From Pedobacter sp. MC2016-14 (GTDB lineage Bacteria; Bacteroidota; Bacteroidia; Sphingobacteriales; Sphingobacteriaceae), in the NCBI RefSeq assembly GCF_020991475.1, contig NZ_JAJMPA010000004.1, forward strand, positions 1-64,000: a stretch of DNA of 64,000 nt, in the 5' to 3' direction. This document shows, piece after piece, positions 42,619-52,700 of the stretch (position 1 is the stretch's first letter; every line of letters begins with the position of its first letter). Under the pieces are notes generated by a model. The model saw only the letters and a program-made list of their open reading frames with translations. It had not been told where the DNA came from and made no database searches. A program made the translations under genes and the position numbers.

Positions 42619-44346
42619 ATGCGCAAATTCATTTTATTTTTAGTAGCCGGTCTTTTATTTGTTGTAACGGTTAAAGGCCAGCAAATTTTTAGCAACAATA
42701 AATATCCTTTGGTAGACTTTAGGATGCCGATGGACATTAAGCCGCCTGCACTTGCAGGATCTTTTGGTGAGATTAGACCCAATCATTTCCATTCTGGAAT
42801 TGATTTTAGAACCAACCAGCGTGAAGGTTATCCGGTGTATGCCATTGCCGATGGCTATATTTCCAGGCTTAGGGTGCAAAACAGTGGCTTTGGACAGGCT
42901 TTATACGTCAACCACGCTAATGGTTATACCAGTGTTTATGGTCACCTGCAACGTTTTAACCCTAAAATCGATCAGGTGGTAAAAGGCCTTCAATACAGTA
43001 AAAAAACTTTTGAACTGGATGAGTTTCCGCAGGCAACGCTAATTCCCGTACGAAAAGGTGATTTGATAGCTTACTCTGGTAACAGGGGAAGTTCTGGCGG
43101 TCCGCATTTACACTTTGAGATCAGGGATACCAAAACTGAAGCAACTATTAACCCTCAGCTGTTTGGCATTAATATTCCAGATAACATTAAACCTATAATT
43201 TACAGTTTATATGTTTACCGCTTAAATGGTAAGCCCTTTAACGAGTTCACCACGAAGGCTGGTTATACCTTAACGGGTACTGCTGCGGCTTATCGTTTGG
43301 CCCAGGGAAAATTAACACTGAACGGTGAATATGGCTTCGGAATTGTAACAACAGATAGGCACAATGGGCTTTCTGGCACCAATGGTGTATATGCCATACA
43401 ATTGGAAGTTGACGGAAAACTGGTGTTTACCTCTGCTTTGGAGCGGTTTTTATTTGAAAACAGCAAAGCTGTTAATTCGCACATAGACTGGCCTGCTTAC
43501 ATCAACACTAAAAAAAGCATACAGAAAAGTTTTGTAGATCCAGGGAATCCGCTAGGCATTTACAGCAACCTGGTAAACAATGGACGGATAAACTTTACAG
43601 ACGGCAAATTGCATGAGTTAAAATATACTGTTACGGATGCAAGTGGCAATGCAAGTACCCTCTCTTTTACGGTTCAGGCTGGTGATGGCGTAGTGGCTGA
43701 AAACAAAACCCCTTCCACTGGCTTAATTTTTCCCTACGGAAAGTTAAACGAGTACAGTGAGGCCGACTTTAAGGTGATTTTGCCTAAGGGTACTTTATAC
43801 AATGATTTGAATTTTACGCATAAGATTTTGAAACCTGCATCAGCAGCCTCTGGAAATCAATACTCTGCGGTTTGTCAGATCCAGAACAACCTAACCCCTT
43901 TGCATACGGGTTTTGACTTATGGATTAAAGCTAATGCCAGTTTAGAACGTTATAAAGACAAAGCGCTTATGGTAAACACCAATGGTGCATCGCAAGGTGG
44001 CATATATGAAGATGGTTTCCTTAAGGCCAAACCTAAGACCTTTGGGAGCTTTTATATTGCCATAGATACGATTGCGCCTGTGATTGTGCCCTTAAATATT
44101 TCGGATGGAAAGCGCATGACAGGGATTAGTAAAATGTCTTTCAAAATAAGAGATAACCTTTCTGGTATCCAAAGTTTTAATGGCTATATTGACGGTGAAT
44201 GGGTGCTGATGGAATTTGACACTAAAACCGCTACCTTGTGGCACACTTTTGATGAAAGGACCACTGCGGGAAAACATGAGCTGAAAATTGTAGTGACTGA
44301 CATGAAAGACAATAGTAAAACTTATACCATAACATTTTATAAATAA
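42619..44346 (+). CDS. M23 family metallopeptidase
   Basis: A 575-residue exported protein: signal peptide (ends VKGQ), then an early LytM/M23 domain (about 45-200) with the zinc ligands in FHSGIDFR (H-x3-D) and HLHFE. The remaining 370 residues are strand-rich and may be cell-wall- or substrate-binding domains. M23 enzymes cleave peptidoglycan cross-bridges; some are inactive regulators, but the metal ligands are kept here. It overlaps functionally with cell-envelope remodelling and is followed 1 base later by bcp. Confidence 0.88.
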   Translation: MRKFILFLVAGLLFVVTVKGQQIFSNNKYPLVDFRMPMDIKPPALAGSFGEIRPNHFHSGIDFRTNQREGYPVYAIADGYISRLRVQNSGFGQALYVNHANGYTSVYGHLQRFNPKIDQVVKGLQYSKKTFELDEFPQATLIPVRKGDLIAYSGNRGSSGGPHLHFEIRDTKTEATINPQLFGINIPDNIKPIIYSLYVYRLNGKPFNEFTTKAGYTLTGTAAAYRLAQGKLTLNGEYGFGIVTTDRHNGLSGTNGVYAIQLEVDGKLVFTSALERFLFENSKAVNSHIDWPAYINTKKSIQKSFVDPGNPLGIYSNLVNNGRINFTDGKLHELKYTVTDASGNASTLSFTVQAGDGVVAENKTPSTGLIFPYGKLNEYSEADFKVILPKGTLYNDLNFTHKILKPASAASGNQYSAVCQIQNNLTPLHTGFDLWIKANASLERYKDKALMVNTNGASQGGIYEDGFLKAKPKTFGSFYIAIDTIAPVIVPLNISDGKRMTGISKMSFKIRDNLSGIQSFNGYIDGEWVLMEFDTKTATLWHTFDERTTAGKHELKIVVTDMKDNSKTYTITFYK

Positions 44347-44347
44347 T

Positions 44348-44809
44348 ATGAGTGAATTAAAAGAAGGTATGCAGGCTCCGGAATTTACCGCAGCAGACCA
44401 GGCTGGCCAGCCAATTTCTCTGGCACAATTTAAAGGCAAAACGGTAGTTTTATATTTTTATCCAAAAGACGATACCCCGGGCTGTACCGCAGAGGCTTGC
44501 GATTTCAGAGACAATTACCAGGGTTTACTGGCCAAAGGCATTACGGTACTTGGCGTGAGTGCAGATGACGAGAAATCTCACCTGAAATTTGCAACTAAAC
44601 ATAGTTTACCCTTTACATTGATAGCTGATACAGATAAAAAGATTGTAGAGGCTTACGGCGTTTGGGTAGAAAAAAATATGTATGGCAAAAAATACATGGG
44701 TATTAGTCGCAAAACCTTTATAATTGATGAAAATGGTTTTATAAAGCACATTATTGACAAGGTTGACACCAAAAATGCGACCGCACAGGTTTTGGATTTG
44801 ATAAAATAA
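44348..44809 (+). CDS. bcp: Thioredoxin-dependent thiol peroxidase (BCP/PrxQ)
   Basis: A 153-residue peroxiredoxin Q. The peroxidatic motif is YPKDDTPGCTAEACDFRD, with the peroxidatic Cys in GCTAEAC and the resolving Cys five residues on. FTLIADTDKKIVEAYGVW and ISRKTFIIDENG are typical of the family. It reduces hydroperoxides using thioredoxin; trxA is 4.5 kb downstream. The gene begins 1 base after the M23 stop, so it is probably translated from the same transcript. Confidence 0.93.
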   Translation: MSELKEGMQAPEFTAADQAGQPISLAQFKGKTVVLYFYPKDDTPGCTAEACDFRDNYQGLLAKGITVLGVSADDEKSHLKFATKHSLPFTLIADTDKKIVEAYGVWVEKNMYGKKYMGISRKTFIIDENGFIKHIIDKVDTKNATAQVLDLIK

Positions 44810-44811
44810 AT

Positions 44812-44819
44812 TAACTTTG
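44812..44819 (+). promoter_or_regulatory. -7 box before the transketolase operon
   Basis: TAACTTTG, a perfect TAnnTTTG, lies just after the bcp stop. A TTG at 44792-44794 is 17 bp upstream. The leader of about 80 bases has a small CTGG/CCAG hairpin near 44851-44863. Confidence 0.6.
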
Positions 44820-44903
44820 GTACGGTTGCAAAGGATCGGGAATGCACCGGCTGGTAACACCAGTAAACCAAATAAAAACTAATATTGCAACAAGTAGTAA
44901 ATT

Positions 44904-45752
44904 ATGATGAAACGTACGATTGAAGAATTAGAGGATATCGCTTCGCAGGTAAGAAGAGATATTGTAAGAATGGTTCATGGCTGCCAGTCCGGGCACCCTG
45001 GAGGATCATTAGGCTGTGCTGATTTTATGACAGCTTTATATTTTGAAGTGATGAACCACAATCCGGACTTTAAAATGGAAGGTAAAGGAGAAGATTTATT
45101 TTTCCTTTCTAACGGCCATATTTCTCCTGTATTTTACAGTGTACTGGCTAGATCTGGCTATTTTGATGTAGCTGAACTGGCTACTTTTAGAAAGTTAAAC
45201 TCGAGGGTTCAGGGACACCCTACCACCCACGAAGGTTTACCAGGTATCCGTATTGCTTCTGGTTCATTAGGACAGGGCCTTTCTGTTGCCATTGGTGCGG
45301 CTTTGGCTAAAAAACTAAATAAAGACCTATCTCACGTTTTTGTGTTGCTTGGTGACGGTGAGTTACAGGAAGGCCAAAACTGGGAAGCGATTATGTTTGC
45401 TCCTTTTAACAAGGTTGACAATTTAATAGCATCCGTTGATTATAACGGTCAGCAAATTGACGGCCCTACAGAAAAAGTACTTTCGCTGGAAAGCTTACAA
45501 GCTAAATTTGAAGCTTTTGGATGGCATGTAATCACCTCTAACGGTAATGACATGGCTGATATTGTTAGGAACCTTGAATATGCAAAATCATTGCTTGGAA
45601 AAGGTAAGCCTGTTTTGAATTTAATGAGTACCATTATGGGTAACGGTGTTGACTTTATGATGGGATCGCACAAATGGCACGGTGTTGCCCCTAACGATGA
45701 GCAACTTGCCCTTGCAATTGCCCAATTAAAAACCACACATAAAGATTACTAG
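44904..45752 (+). CDS. Transketolase, N-terminal subunit
   Basis: A 282-residue thiamine-diphosphate enzyme half. The segment HGCQSGHPGGSLGCADFMTALYF (His in SGHPGGSLG) and the TPP motif GDGELQEGQNWEA...N (about 151-185) mark the pyrophosphate-binding N-domain. It pairs with the next gene to form split transketolase of the pentose phosphate pathway, an arrangement common in Bacteroidota and archaea. An alternative reading as a DXS-like half is less likely. ATG 44907 is equally possible. Confidence 0.9.
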   Translation: MMKRTIEELEDIASQVRRDIVRMVHGCQSGHPGGSLGCADFMTALYFEVMNHNPDFKMEGKGEDLFFLSNGHISPVFYSVLARSGYFDVAELATFRKLNSRVQGHPTTHEGLPGIRIASGSLGQGLSVAIGAALAKKLNKDLSHVFVLLGDGELQEGQNWEAIMFAPFNKVDNLIASVDYNGQQIDGPTEKVLSLESLQAKFEAFGWHVITSNGNDMADIVRNLEYAKSLLGKGKPVLNLMSTIMGNGVDFMMGSHKWHGVAPNDEQLALAIAQLKTTHKDY

Positions 45753-45756
45753 AACC

Positions 45757-46716
45757 GTGAGAAAAAAATTCCCATATACAGAAAAAAAAGATACCCGCTC
45801 TGGTTTTGGAGCAGGACTATTAGAAGCAGGAAAAAACAATCCTGAAGTTGTTGCCTTATGTGCAGATTTAGTAGGCTCTTTAAAAATGGATGCCTTTATT
45901 AAGGAATTTCCAGAGCGCTTTTTCCAGATTGGTATTGCTGAAGCCAATATGATTGGTATTGCTGCCGGTTTATCTATTTCTGGTAAGGTTCCTTTTACCG
46001 GAACGTTTGCCAACTTTTCTACCGGACGTGTATACGACCAAATCCGTCAATCTGTAGCTTATTCCGATAAAAATGTTAAGATTTGTGCATCGCACGCTGG
46101 TTTAACTTTAGGTGAAGATGGCGCTACGCACCAGATTTTGGAAGACATAGGCTTGATGAAGATGCTTCCTGGAATGACCGTAATTAACACTTGTGATTAC
46201 AACCAGACTAAAGCAGCAACCATTGCTATTGCAGAACACCATGGCCCTGTTTATTTGCGTTTTGGACGCCCTGTGATCCCTGTATTTACAGATCCGGATC
46301 AAAAATTTGAGATTGGCAAAGCATGGATGGTAGATGAAGGTACTGATGTGACGATTGTTGCAACCGGACATATGGTATGGAAAGCAATTGAAGCTGGCGA
46401 GCAATTGGAAGCTTTAGGCATAAGTGCAGAAATTATTAACATACATACCATTAAACCGCTTGATGAAGAGGCTATTTTAACCTCTATTAAAAAAACAGGT
46501 TGTGTGGTAACTTGCGAAGAACACAATAAATTTGGTGGCCTGGGTGAAAGTGTAGCACGCTTATTGTCTACAGAATTACCGTCGCCACAAGAATTTGTAG
46601 CTGTAAACGACAGTTTTGGTGAGAGTGGAACACCAGACCAGTTGATGACAAAATATGGCCTTGATACGGTAAACATTGTTGAAGCCGCACAAAAGGTGAT
46701 TGCAAGAAAGAAATAA
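45757..46716 (+). CDS. Transketolase, C-terminal subunit
   Basis: A 319-residue partner containing the pyrimidine-binding and C-terminal domains. Landmarks: RFFQIGIAEANMIGIAAGLSISGKVPF (catalytic-type Glu in IGIAEANM), GEDGATHQILEDIGLMK and the C-terminal EEHNKFGGLGESVA. A GTG start at 45757 follows the first subunit by 4 bases. No in-frame ATG exists near it. Confidence 0.9.
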   Translation: MRKKFPYTEKKDTRSGFGAGLLEAGKNNPEVVALCADLVGSLKMDAFIKEFPERFFQIGIAEANMIGIAAGLSISGKVPFTGTFANFSTGRVYDQIRQSVAYSDKNVKICASHAGLTLGEDGATHQILEDIGLMKMLPGMTVINTCDYNQTKAATIAIAEHHGPVYLRFGRPVIPVFTDPDQKFEIGKAWMVDEGTDVTIVATGHMVWKAIEAGEQLEALGISAEIINIHTIKPLDEEAILTSIKKTGCVVTCEEHNKFGGLGESVARLLSTELPSPQEFVAVNDSFGESGTPDQLMTKYGLDTVNIVEAAQKVIARKK

Positions 46717-46718
46717 GC

Positions 46719-47279
46719 ATGAAGCAGGTTGAAGATGCAGAAATATTAGAGAAATTTTATAACGAGAAGACTCGTAATGAGGCCTTCAACCTGCTTATAA
46801 ATAAATACCAGCAAAAAATATACTGGCACATTCGTAGATTGGTGATTGACCACGATGATACAGATGACCTTGTACAAGACGTTTTCATAAAAGTTTGGAA
46901 GAACCTGGAAAAGTTTAGGAATGACTCGCAATTGTATACCTGGATTTACAGAATAGCCACCAATGAGTCTATTACTTTCCTGAACAAAAAGAAAAATCAA
47001 AATAATATACCGCTGGATGAAGTTTCTACAGCACTCTCCGAAACGCTAACGGCTTCTTCTTATTTTAACGGCGACAAAGTGCAGATGAAACTGCAACAGG
47101 CGTTACTTATCCTACCAGATAAACAGCGGTTGGTGTTTAACATGAAGTACTATGACGACATGAAATATGAAGAAATTTCTGCCGTGTTAGGTACAAGCGT
47201 AGGCGCTTTAAAGGCATCTTTTCATATTGCCGTGAAGAAAATTGAAGAATATATGCTAAAAGATGACATTACCTTTTAA
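46719..47279 (+). CDS. ECF-type RNA polymerase sigma factor
   Basis: A 186-residue sigma-70-family factor. Region 2 has DDTDDLVQDVFIKVWKNLEKF and TWIYRIATNESITFLNKKK; region 4 ends YEEISAVLGTSVGALKASFHIAVKKIE, a helix-turn-helix. It lacks region 3, as ECF factors do. It starts 2 bases after the transketolase stop, so it is probably expressed with it. The next two genes look like its anti-sigma and periplasmic partner, suggesting an envelope-stress switch. Confidence 0.92.
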   Translation: MKQVEDAEILEKFYNEKTRNEAFNLLINKYQQKIYWHIRRLVIDHDDTDDLVQDVFIKVWKNLEKFRNDSQLYTWIYRIATNESITFLNKKKNQNNIPLDEVSTALSETLTASSYFNGDKVQMKLQQALLILPDKQRLVFNMKYYDDMKYEEISAVLGTSVGALKASFHIAVKKIEEYMLKDDITF

Positions 47280-47313
47280 ACCTTTTGCCTTTTAAAGTAT
47301 CAATATAGCTGTG

Positions 47314-47859
47314 ATGGATAATAATTTTGAAAATAAGTTGTGGGAGAAAAAACTGGGAGATGGATTTGCGGTACCTGAGCACTATTTTGAGGGCTTAAAT
47401 GAAGCGATCTTTACCAGGTTGAGTGTGGAAAAACTTAAAGAAGTTGCACCTGAAAGCGGCTTTAGCGTTCCTGATGGATATTTTGATACGCTTAGCACCA
47501 GGGTTTTATCTGCGGTAGAAGATGAACAATTATCTATAGTTTCATTATCTGTACAAAAAGAAGCTAAAATTATTGGATTTTGGAAGTCTGATTTATTGAA
47601 GTATGCTTCTGTAGCATGTTTGGTAATGATAAGTGCTTTTGGTTTTTATTTCTATGATCATGAAGAGCTGGTTAAAAAACCGATGGCTAGCAATATGGCT
47701 ACGGAGCAGTCACTTTACGACATGGATGAGCAGGAAATTATTGACCACGTTACCACGACAGATAAAGATATAGTGACCACTACTTCTGCAACGGATAAGG
47801 AAATTGAGAATTATATTTTAAACAATTACTCTCAAAATGACATTACCAGGAACTTATAA
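47314..47859 (+). CDS. Probable single-pass anti-sigma factor
   Basis: A 181-residue protein with one transmembrane helix (about 96-114, YASVACLVMISAFGFYFY). The cytoplasmic part repeats a motif: FAVPEHYFEGLNEAIFTRL and FSVPDGYFDTLSTRVLSAV (both VPxxYFxxL). The external part is acidic and Thr-rich. No known anti-sigma domain is recognised. The position right after an ECF sigma gene, with one membrane pass and a cytoplasmic N-terminus, supports the role. ATG 47314 is preferred over the GTG three bases upstream. Confidence 0.6.
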   Translation: MDNNFENKLWEKKLGDGFAVPEHYFEGLNEAIFTRLSVEKLKEVAPESGFSVPDGYFDTLSTRVLSAVEDEQLSIVSLSVQKEAKIIGFWKSDLLKYASVACLVMISAFGFYFYDHEELVKKPMASNMATEQSLYDMDEQEIIDHVTTTDKDIVTTTSATDKEIENYILNNYSQNDITRNL

Positions 47860-47865
47860 AATTAG

Positions 47866-48297
47866 ATGATGAAGAACTTATTTATATTAATTGTACTCTT
47901 TTGCAGTCCTTATCTTGCAACGGCCCAAATGCCGGAAATTGAATCTTACAAAATAGCTTATTTAACACAGAAGCTTGAATTGAGCACTGAAGAAGCCCGC
48001 ATATTCTGGCCTATTTACAATGGCTTTCAGAAAGAACAAAGCGCTTTAAGGGATGAACGAAGACAGAAGATGATTAGCTTTAGAAAAATAACAGAAATTG
48101 ACGAGCTTTCTGATATTGAAATACAGACACTAATTGCAAATGAACTGAGCTTTAAGCAACGGGATTTAAACCTTGAACGTAAGTATTATGCCCAACTTAA
48201 AGCCAACTTACCTATAAAGATTATAGGAAAATATTACAGGGCCCAGGAAACTTTTAAAAAGGAACTGCTAAACAGATACCGCAGACAGCCAAACTAA
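47866..48297 (+). CDS. Periplasmic Spy/CpxP-like helical protein
   Basis: A 143-residue exported protein with a signal peptide (ends LATAQ) and an all-helical mature part rich in charge: YLTQKLELSTEEARIFWPIYNGFQ, EIQTLIANELSFKQRDLNLERKYYAQLK. The pattern (L-x-LTxEEAxxFWPIY) resembles LTXXQ/Spy/CpxP-like chaperones or metal/stress sensors in sigma operons of this phylum. It is the third gene of the sigma group, 6 bases after the probable anti-sigma. Its last base pairs overlap the stop of the converging DUF58 gene by four. Confidence 0.65.
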   Translation: MMKNLFILIVLFCSPYLATAQMPEIESYKIAYLTQKLELSTEEARIFWPIYNGFQKEQSALRDERRQKMISFRKITEIDELSDIEIQTLIANELSFKQRDLNLERKYYAQLKANLPIKIIGKYYRAQETFKKELLNRYRRQPN

Positions 48298-49226
48298 CCC
48301 ATTTTCTGCCTCTTGATCATGTAGTTTTGTAAAACCTGCGAAAACCCCTGGTTAATATCTGCATCTACCAGATCTATCTTATATTGAGCACACTTCAAGG
48401 CTATCTTTTGCCTGTAAAGCGTAATGGTTTCCAGGTAATCTTTTCTAACACTGCCAGGCTGTGTCTTTAACACAGCGCCGGTTTCCAGATCAACAAATTC
48501 ATAAGGCCTGTTTTCAAAATCAAAGTTGACCTCTTTGGCCTTATCGGTAACATTAAAGATGACCACTTCATGTTTATTGAATTTAAGATGTTGTAATGCG
48601 GCAAAAAGCGCTGTAATCTTATCTTCATGATGCACACTGTTCATAAGATCGCTAAATATCACGATCATGGAACGTTGATGAATAAGCTCTGCTATTTGAT
48701 GTAAAGCTTGCTCCAGATTGGTTTGCACATTTCTGCTTGGAGACTTCATAATCTCTTCTAAATGTGTATAAATGTACTTTTGATGGGTGGTAGTAGACCT
48801 GGCTGCAGTATTTACTACTAAATGATCCGTAAACAGGCTTAAACCAAAGGCATCCCGTTGTTTCTTTAGCAAATAGATTAATACGGCCACAGACTGAACA
48901 GAGAACTGTAGTTTGTTATACTGCTGCTCTGGAAAATACATGGAAGAAGAAACATCTATCACAAACTGACAACGCAAATTGGTTTCTTCTTCATAGCGCT
49001 TGCTGTACAGTTTATCTGTTTTGGCATACAGCTTCCAATCTATATTTTTAATGTTATCCCCAGTGTTAAAAGCCCGGTGTTCAGCAAATTCCACAGAAAA
49101 ACCATGGAACGGGCTTTTATGAAGGCCGGTAATAAAGCCTTCTACAACCTGCCTTGCAAGTAATTCCAGATTACCGGGAATTTCCTGATACTGACTATGA
49201 TCTAAAGGTGGAACGGCATGCATCAT
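48294..49226 (-). CDS. DUF58 (vWA-like) protein
   Basis: A 310-residue cytoplasmic protein of the DUF58 family. It shows FSVEFAEHRAFNTGDNIKNIDWKLYAKTDKLYSKRYEEE (block about 44-83), then a von Willebrand A fold with the MIDAS-like FVIDVSSSMYF and IVIFSDLMNS. DUF58 proteins usually pair with a MoxR ATPase as chaperone systems. No moxR is present in the window, so the partner must lie elsewhere. Confidence 0.88.
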   Translation of the reverse strand: MMHAVPPLDHSQYQEIPGNLELLARQVVEGFITGLHKSPFHGFSVEFAEHRAFNTGDNIKNIDWKLYAKTDKLYSKRYEEETNLRCQFVIDVSSSMYFPEQQYNKLQFSVQSVAVLIYLLKKQRDAFGLSLFTDHLVVNTAARSTTTHQKYIYTHLEEIMKSPSRNVQTNLEQALHQIAELIHQRSMIVIFSDLMNSVHHEDKITALFAALQHLKFNKHEVVIFNVTDKAKEVNFDFENRPYEFVDLETGAVLKTQPGSVRKDYLETITLYRQKIALKCAQYKIDLVDADINQGFSQVLQNYMIKRQKMG

Positions 49227-49300
49227 GTAAAGCTAGCTAAAGTTTATATTCTATTGCATTAAGATTCTGAAATAAATTTAGGATGAGGATGGTGCATAAA

Positions 49301-49329
49301 AAAAGCGTTCATGATTTATGAACGCTTTT
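49301..49329 (-). terminator. trxA terminator
   Basis: AAAAGCGTTCAT (49301-49312) and ATGAACGCTTTT (49318-49329) form a 12-bp stem with a 5-base loop. The minus strand continues into further T, as needed to end trxA. Confidence 0.88.
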
Positions 49330-49348
49330 GCTATATGATTGTATCTAA

Positions 49349-49666
49349 TTACAATTGCTTTTCTAATTTACCAGCTAAAACTGATTTTGGAACTGCACCA
49401 ACTTGTTTATCAACAACTTCACCATTTTTGAAAAACAACAACGCTGGAATGTTGCGGATACCAAACTGGGTAGAAATTTGCGGGTTATTGTCAACATTTA
49501 CTTTTCCAATAACTGCTTTTCCTTCATATTCTTTTGATATTTCATCAACTACCGGGCCTACCATGCGACAAGGACCACACCATTCTGCCCAAAAGTCAAC
49601 TAAAACGGGTTTATCTGATTTTAACACTAACTCTTCAAAGTTAGCATCTGTGATTTCTAAAGCCAT
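49349..49666 (-). CDS. trxA: Thioredoxin
   Basis: A 105-residue thioredoxin with the active site WCGPC (in VDFWAEWCGPCRM, about 24-36), the cis-Pro in NIPALLFF and the buried Asp in PVLVDF. It reduces protein disulfides and supplies electrons to peroxiredoxins such as the Bcp encoded at 44348. The gene has its own perfect promoter (49686-49715) and terminator. Confidence 0.97.
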   Translation of the reverse strand: MALEITDANFEELVLKSDKPVLVDFWAEWCGPCRMVGPVVDEISKEYEGKAVIGKVNVDNNPQISTQFGIRNIPALLFFKNGEVVDKQVGAVPKSVLAGKLEKQL

Positions 49667-49685
49667 AATTCTATTTTTTTTTATA

Positions 49686-49715
49686 CAAAGATATAATCAA
49701 TTGTAATGCCATCAA
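49686..49715 (-). promoter_or_regulatory. trxA promoter (TTG-N19-TATCTTTG)
   Basis: On the minus strand TTG is at 49715-49713 and a perfect -7 box TATCTTTG at 49693-49686, exactly 19 bp apart. It is the cleanest example of the Bacteroidota primary sigma consensus in this window. The leader is about 15 bases. Confidence 0.8.
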
Positions 49716-49753
49716 GGTGGCACCGCCAAAATGACATTACAACAACTTAGAGA

Positions 49754-52700
49754 CTAGTTCTTTTGACCTAATGTGGGATTAAGGTTAAGTGCTTTTAACT
49801 GATCTAACAGCACGTTACTAGGGTTAATTTTAAGAGATTTGGAAGGTAGCTTAACAAATACGTTCTGCTCACGATCATACACATCGAAAATGAGCTGACA
49901 GTTCTGCTGCTCTGTATTGGACTTATTGTCATCCAGAATCGCCATAATTTGACTCATAAACTGGTCACTAATCATTTCTAACGGTACCTGAATGTTTACA
50001 GATTTTGCAAGCTTATCCCTAAGTTCGGAAAGGAGATTGATTGCAGTGATTTTAAACTCCCAATCGCCCTCTTTTCTAAACCGTTCTCCTACCCTTCCCC
50101 TAATCTGAAGAAAGTAGCCTTCTGTTAAGAATTGTTTGAATTTGATGAAATCATCACCAAACAAAGCCAATTCACAACTATCTTCGTAATCTTCAAAAGC
50201 AAGTGTACCAAAAGGCTTTCCGGTTTTAGTCATCCGTTGTGCTGCTGCTGCCACCAGGCCCCCTACAACAAGGTCTCTGTTTTTGAGCTGCTCAAATTCA
50301 GCCAGAACCTCATCATTGGTATCTCCCATCCGTACCTTATTGACAATGGAAAGATGCTTTACAGAATGCTGGCAAAACTCTTTGAGCTCTAGTTTATAAT
50401 TATCAAGGGGATGGCCGCTCAGGAAAATCCCGATGGCATCTTTCTCATACTTTAAACGGTCTATTAAACTCCATTCTGGAGCCACCGGCAGCGCCGGCTC
50501 AAGGATTAAATCGGCCACGGATCCACCAAACAGGGATGACTGTGAGGAAGATTCATTATTTTGAAAGTCATTTGCATATTTAATAACCTTCTCAATACCG
50601 TTCATTTTATCGTTTACACCTACAAAAAAGTATTGGGCACGATGGTTACCAAATTGATCAAACGCACCACTATACACAAAACTTTCGTATGCTTTTTTAT
50701 TGACAGTACGCGTATTGGAACGACGGGCAAAATCATACAAATCTTTGTACATGCCATTGGTCTCCCGTTCTTCAATGATACTTTCTACTGCTTTGTCTCC
50801 AACACCTTTGATCCCCGAAAGCCCAAAACGGACCTCTCCATACATGTTTACAGAAAATTTAATGTCAGATTCATTAACATCTGGCCCTAACACCTGAACG
50901 CCCATTTGTTTACACTCTTCCATGAAGAAAGCCACTTGCTTAATATCACTCATGTTATTAGAAAGTACGGCAGCCATATACTCAGCAGGGTAATGTGCTT
51001 TTAAATACGCTGTTTGGTAAGCAATCCAGGCATAACAGGTAGAGTGTGATTTGTTAAAGGCATAAGATGCAAAGGCTTCCCAATCTTTCCATATCTTCTC
51101 TAATATAGTCGCATCGTGGCCCTTTTCCGCAGCTTGTTTTACAAACTTGGGTTTCATTTTATCGAGTACGTCTTTCTGCTTTTTACCCATCGCCTTACGC
51201 AGTACATCGGCCTCACCTTTGGTAAAACCTGCCAGCTTTTGAGATAAAAGCATCACCTGCTCCTGATATACGGTGATACCATAGGTTTCTTTCAGGTATT
51301 CCTCGCAGGCATCCAGGTCATACTTGATTTCTTCCTCACCATTTTTACGTCTTACGAAACTCGGAATATACTCCAAAGGCCCCGGACGATAGAGTGCATT
51401 CATGGCAATCAAGTCACCAAAAACGGTGGGCTTAAGCTCTTTCATGTACTTTTGCATCCCACTACTCTCGTACTGGAAAATACCGATGGTTTCTCCCCGC
51501 TGAAACAACTCATAAGTTTTCACATCATCTATAGGAAACTCATCTGGATCTAAATCTATATGGTGCCTGTATTTGACAAGTTTAACTGTATCTTTTATTA
51601 GGGTAAGGGTTTTTAAACCCAGGAAGTCCATTTTTAACAGTCCCGCACTCTCTACCACAGAGTTATCAAACTGGGTTACATACAAGTCAGAATCTTTGGC
51701 AGTGGCTACCGGAACATAGTTGGTTATATCACTTGGGGTAATGATTACCCCGCAGGCATGAATACCAGTATTACGAAGTGAGCCTTCAAGAACCTGGGCC
51801 TGCATAATGGTTTCGGCACTCAAATCTTTAGCTTCTGCCAATACTTTTAGCTCAAGTACCTTTTCATATTCATCTGCACGAAGGGCTTCTTTTAAAATCT
51901 TTTCTTCGAGATTGAAGATTTTTGCCAGCTTCATGTTTGGAATAAGCTTGGCAATTTTATCTGCCTCAAAGAGTGGCAAATCTAACACACGGGCGGTATC
52001 TCTAATGGAAGATTTGGCAGCCATGGTACCGTAAGTGATGATTTGCGCTACCTGATTAGAACCGTATTTACGGATTACATAATCCATAACACGGCCGCGG
52101 CCTTCATCATCAAAGTCAATATCAATATCGGGCATGGAAACCCTGTCTGGATTCAGGAAACGCTCAAATAGTAGATCGTATTTGATGGGATCTATATTAG
52201 TGATCCATAGACAATAGGCTACAACAGAACCGGCCGCAGAACCCCTTCCTGGTCCAACAGAGACATCGAGGTTTCTGGCTTCTCGTATAAAATCCTGTAC
52301 AATGAGGAAGTAACCTGGGTATCCGGTTTTCTCAATAGTTTGCAGCTCAAAATCCAGCCGTTCTTTAATCTCGGCTGTAATTTCCCCATATCGTTTTTGA
52401 GCACCTACATAGGTTAGGTGGGCAAGGAATTTATTCTCTCCCCTCTTACCACCGTCCTGTTCATCTTCGGCTACTAAAAATTCGTCAGGAATATCAAATT
52501 TAGGTAGCAGAACTTCGCGGGCAAGCTTAAAGATTTCTACCTTATCTATAACTTCCTGAATGTTGAGGATAGCTTCTGGCAAATCGGTAAAAAGAGCCTT
52601 CATCTCTTCTGGAGATTTGAAATAATACTCTTGATTGGGCAGACCATAACGATAGCCACGGCCACGACCAATTGGTGTGGCTTGTTTTTCTCCATCTTTT

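Noticed and set aside
44820..44903. TPP riboswitch before the transketolase genes.
   Set aside because: The leader lacks the CTGAGA and ACCTGATCTGG-type cores; only a small hairpin is present.
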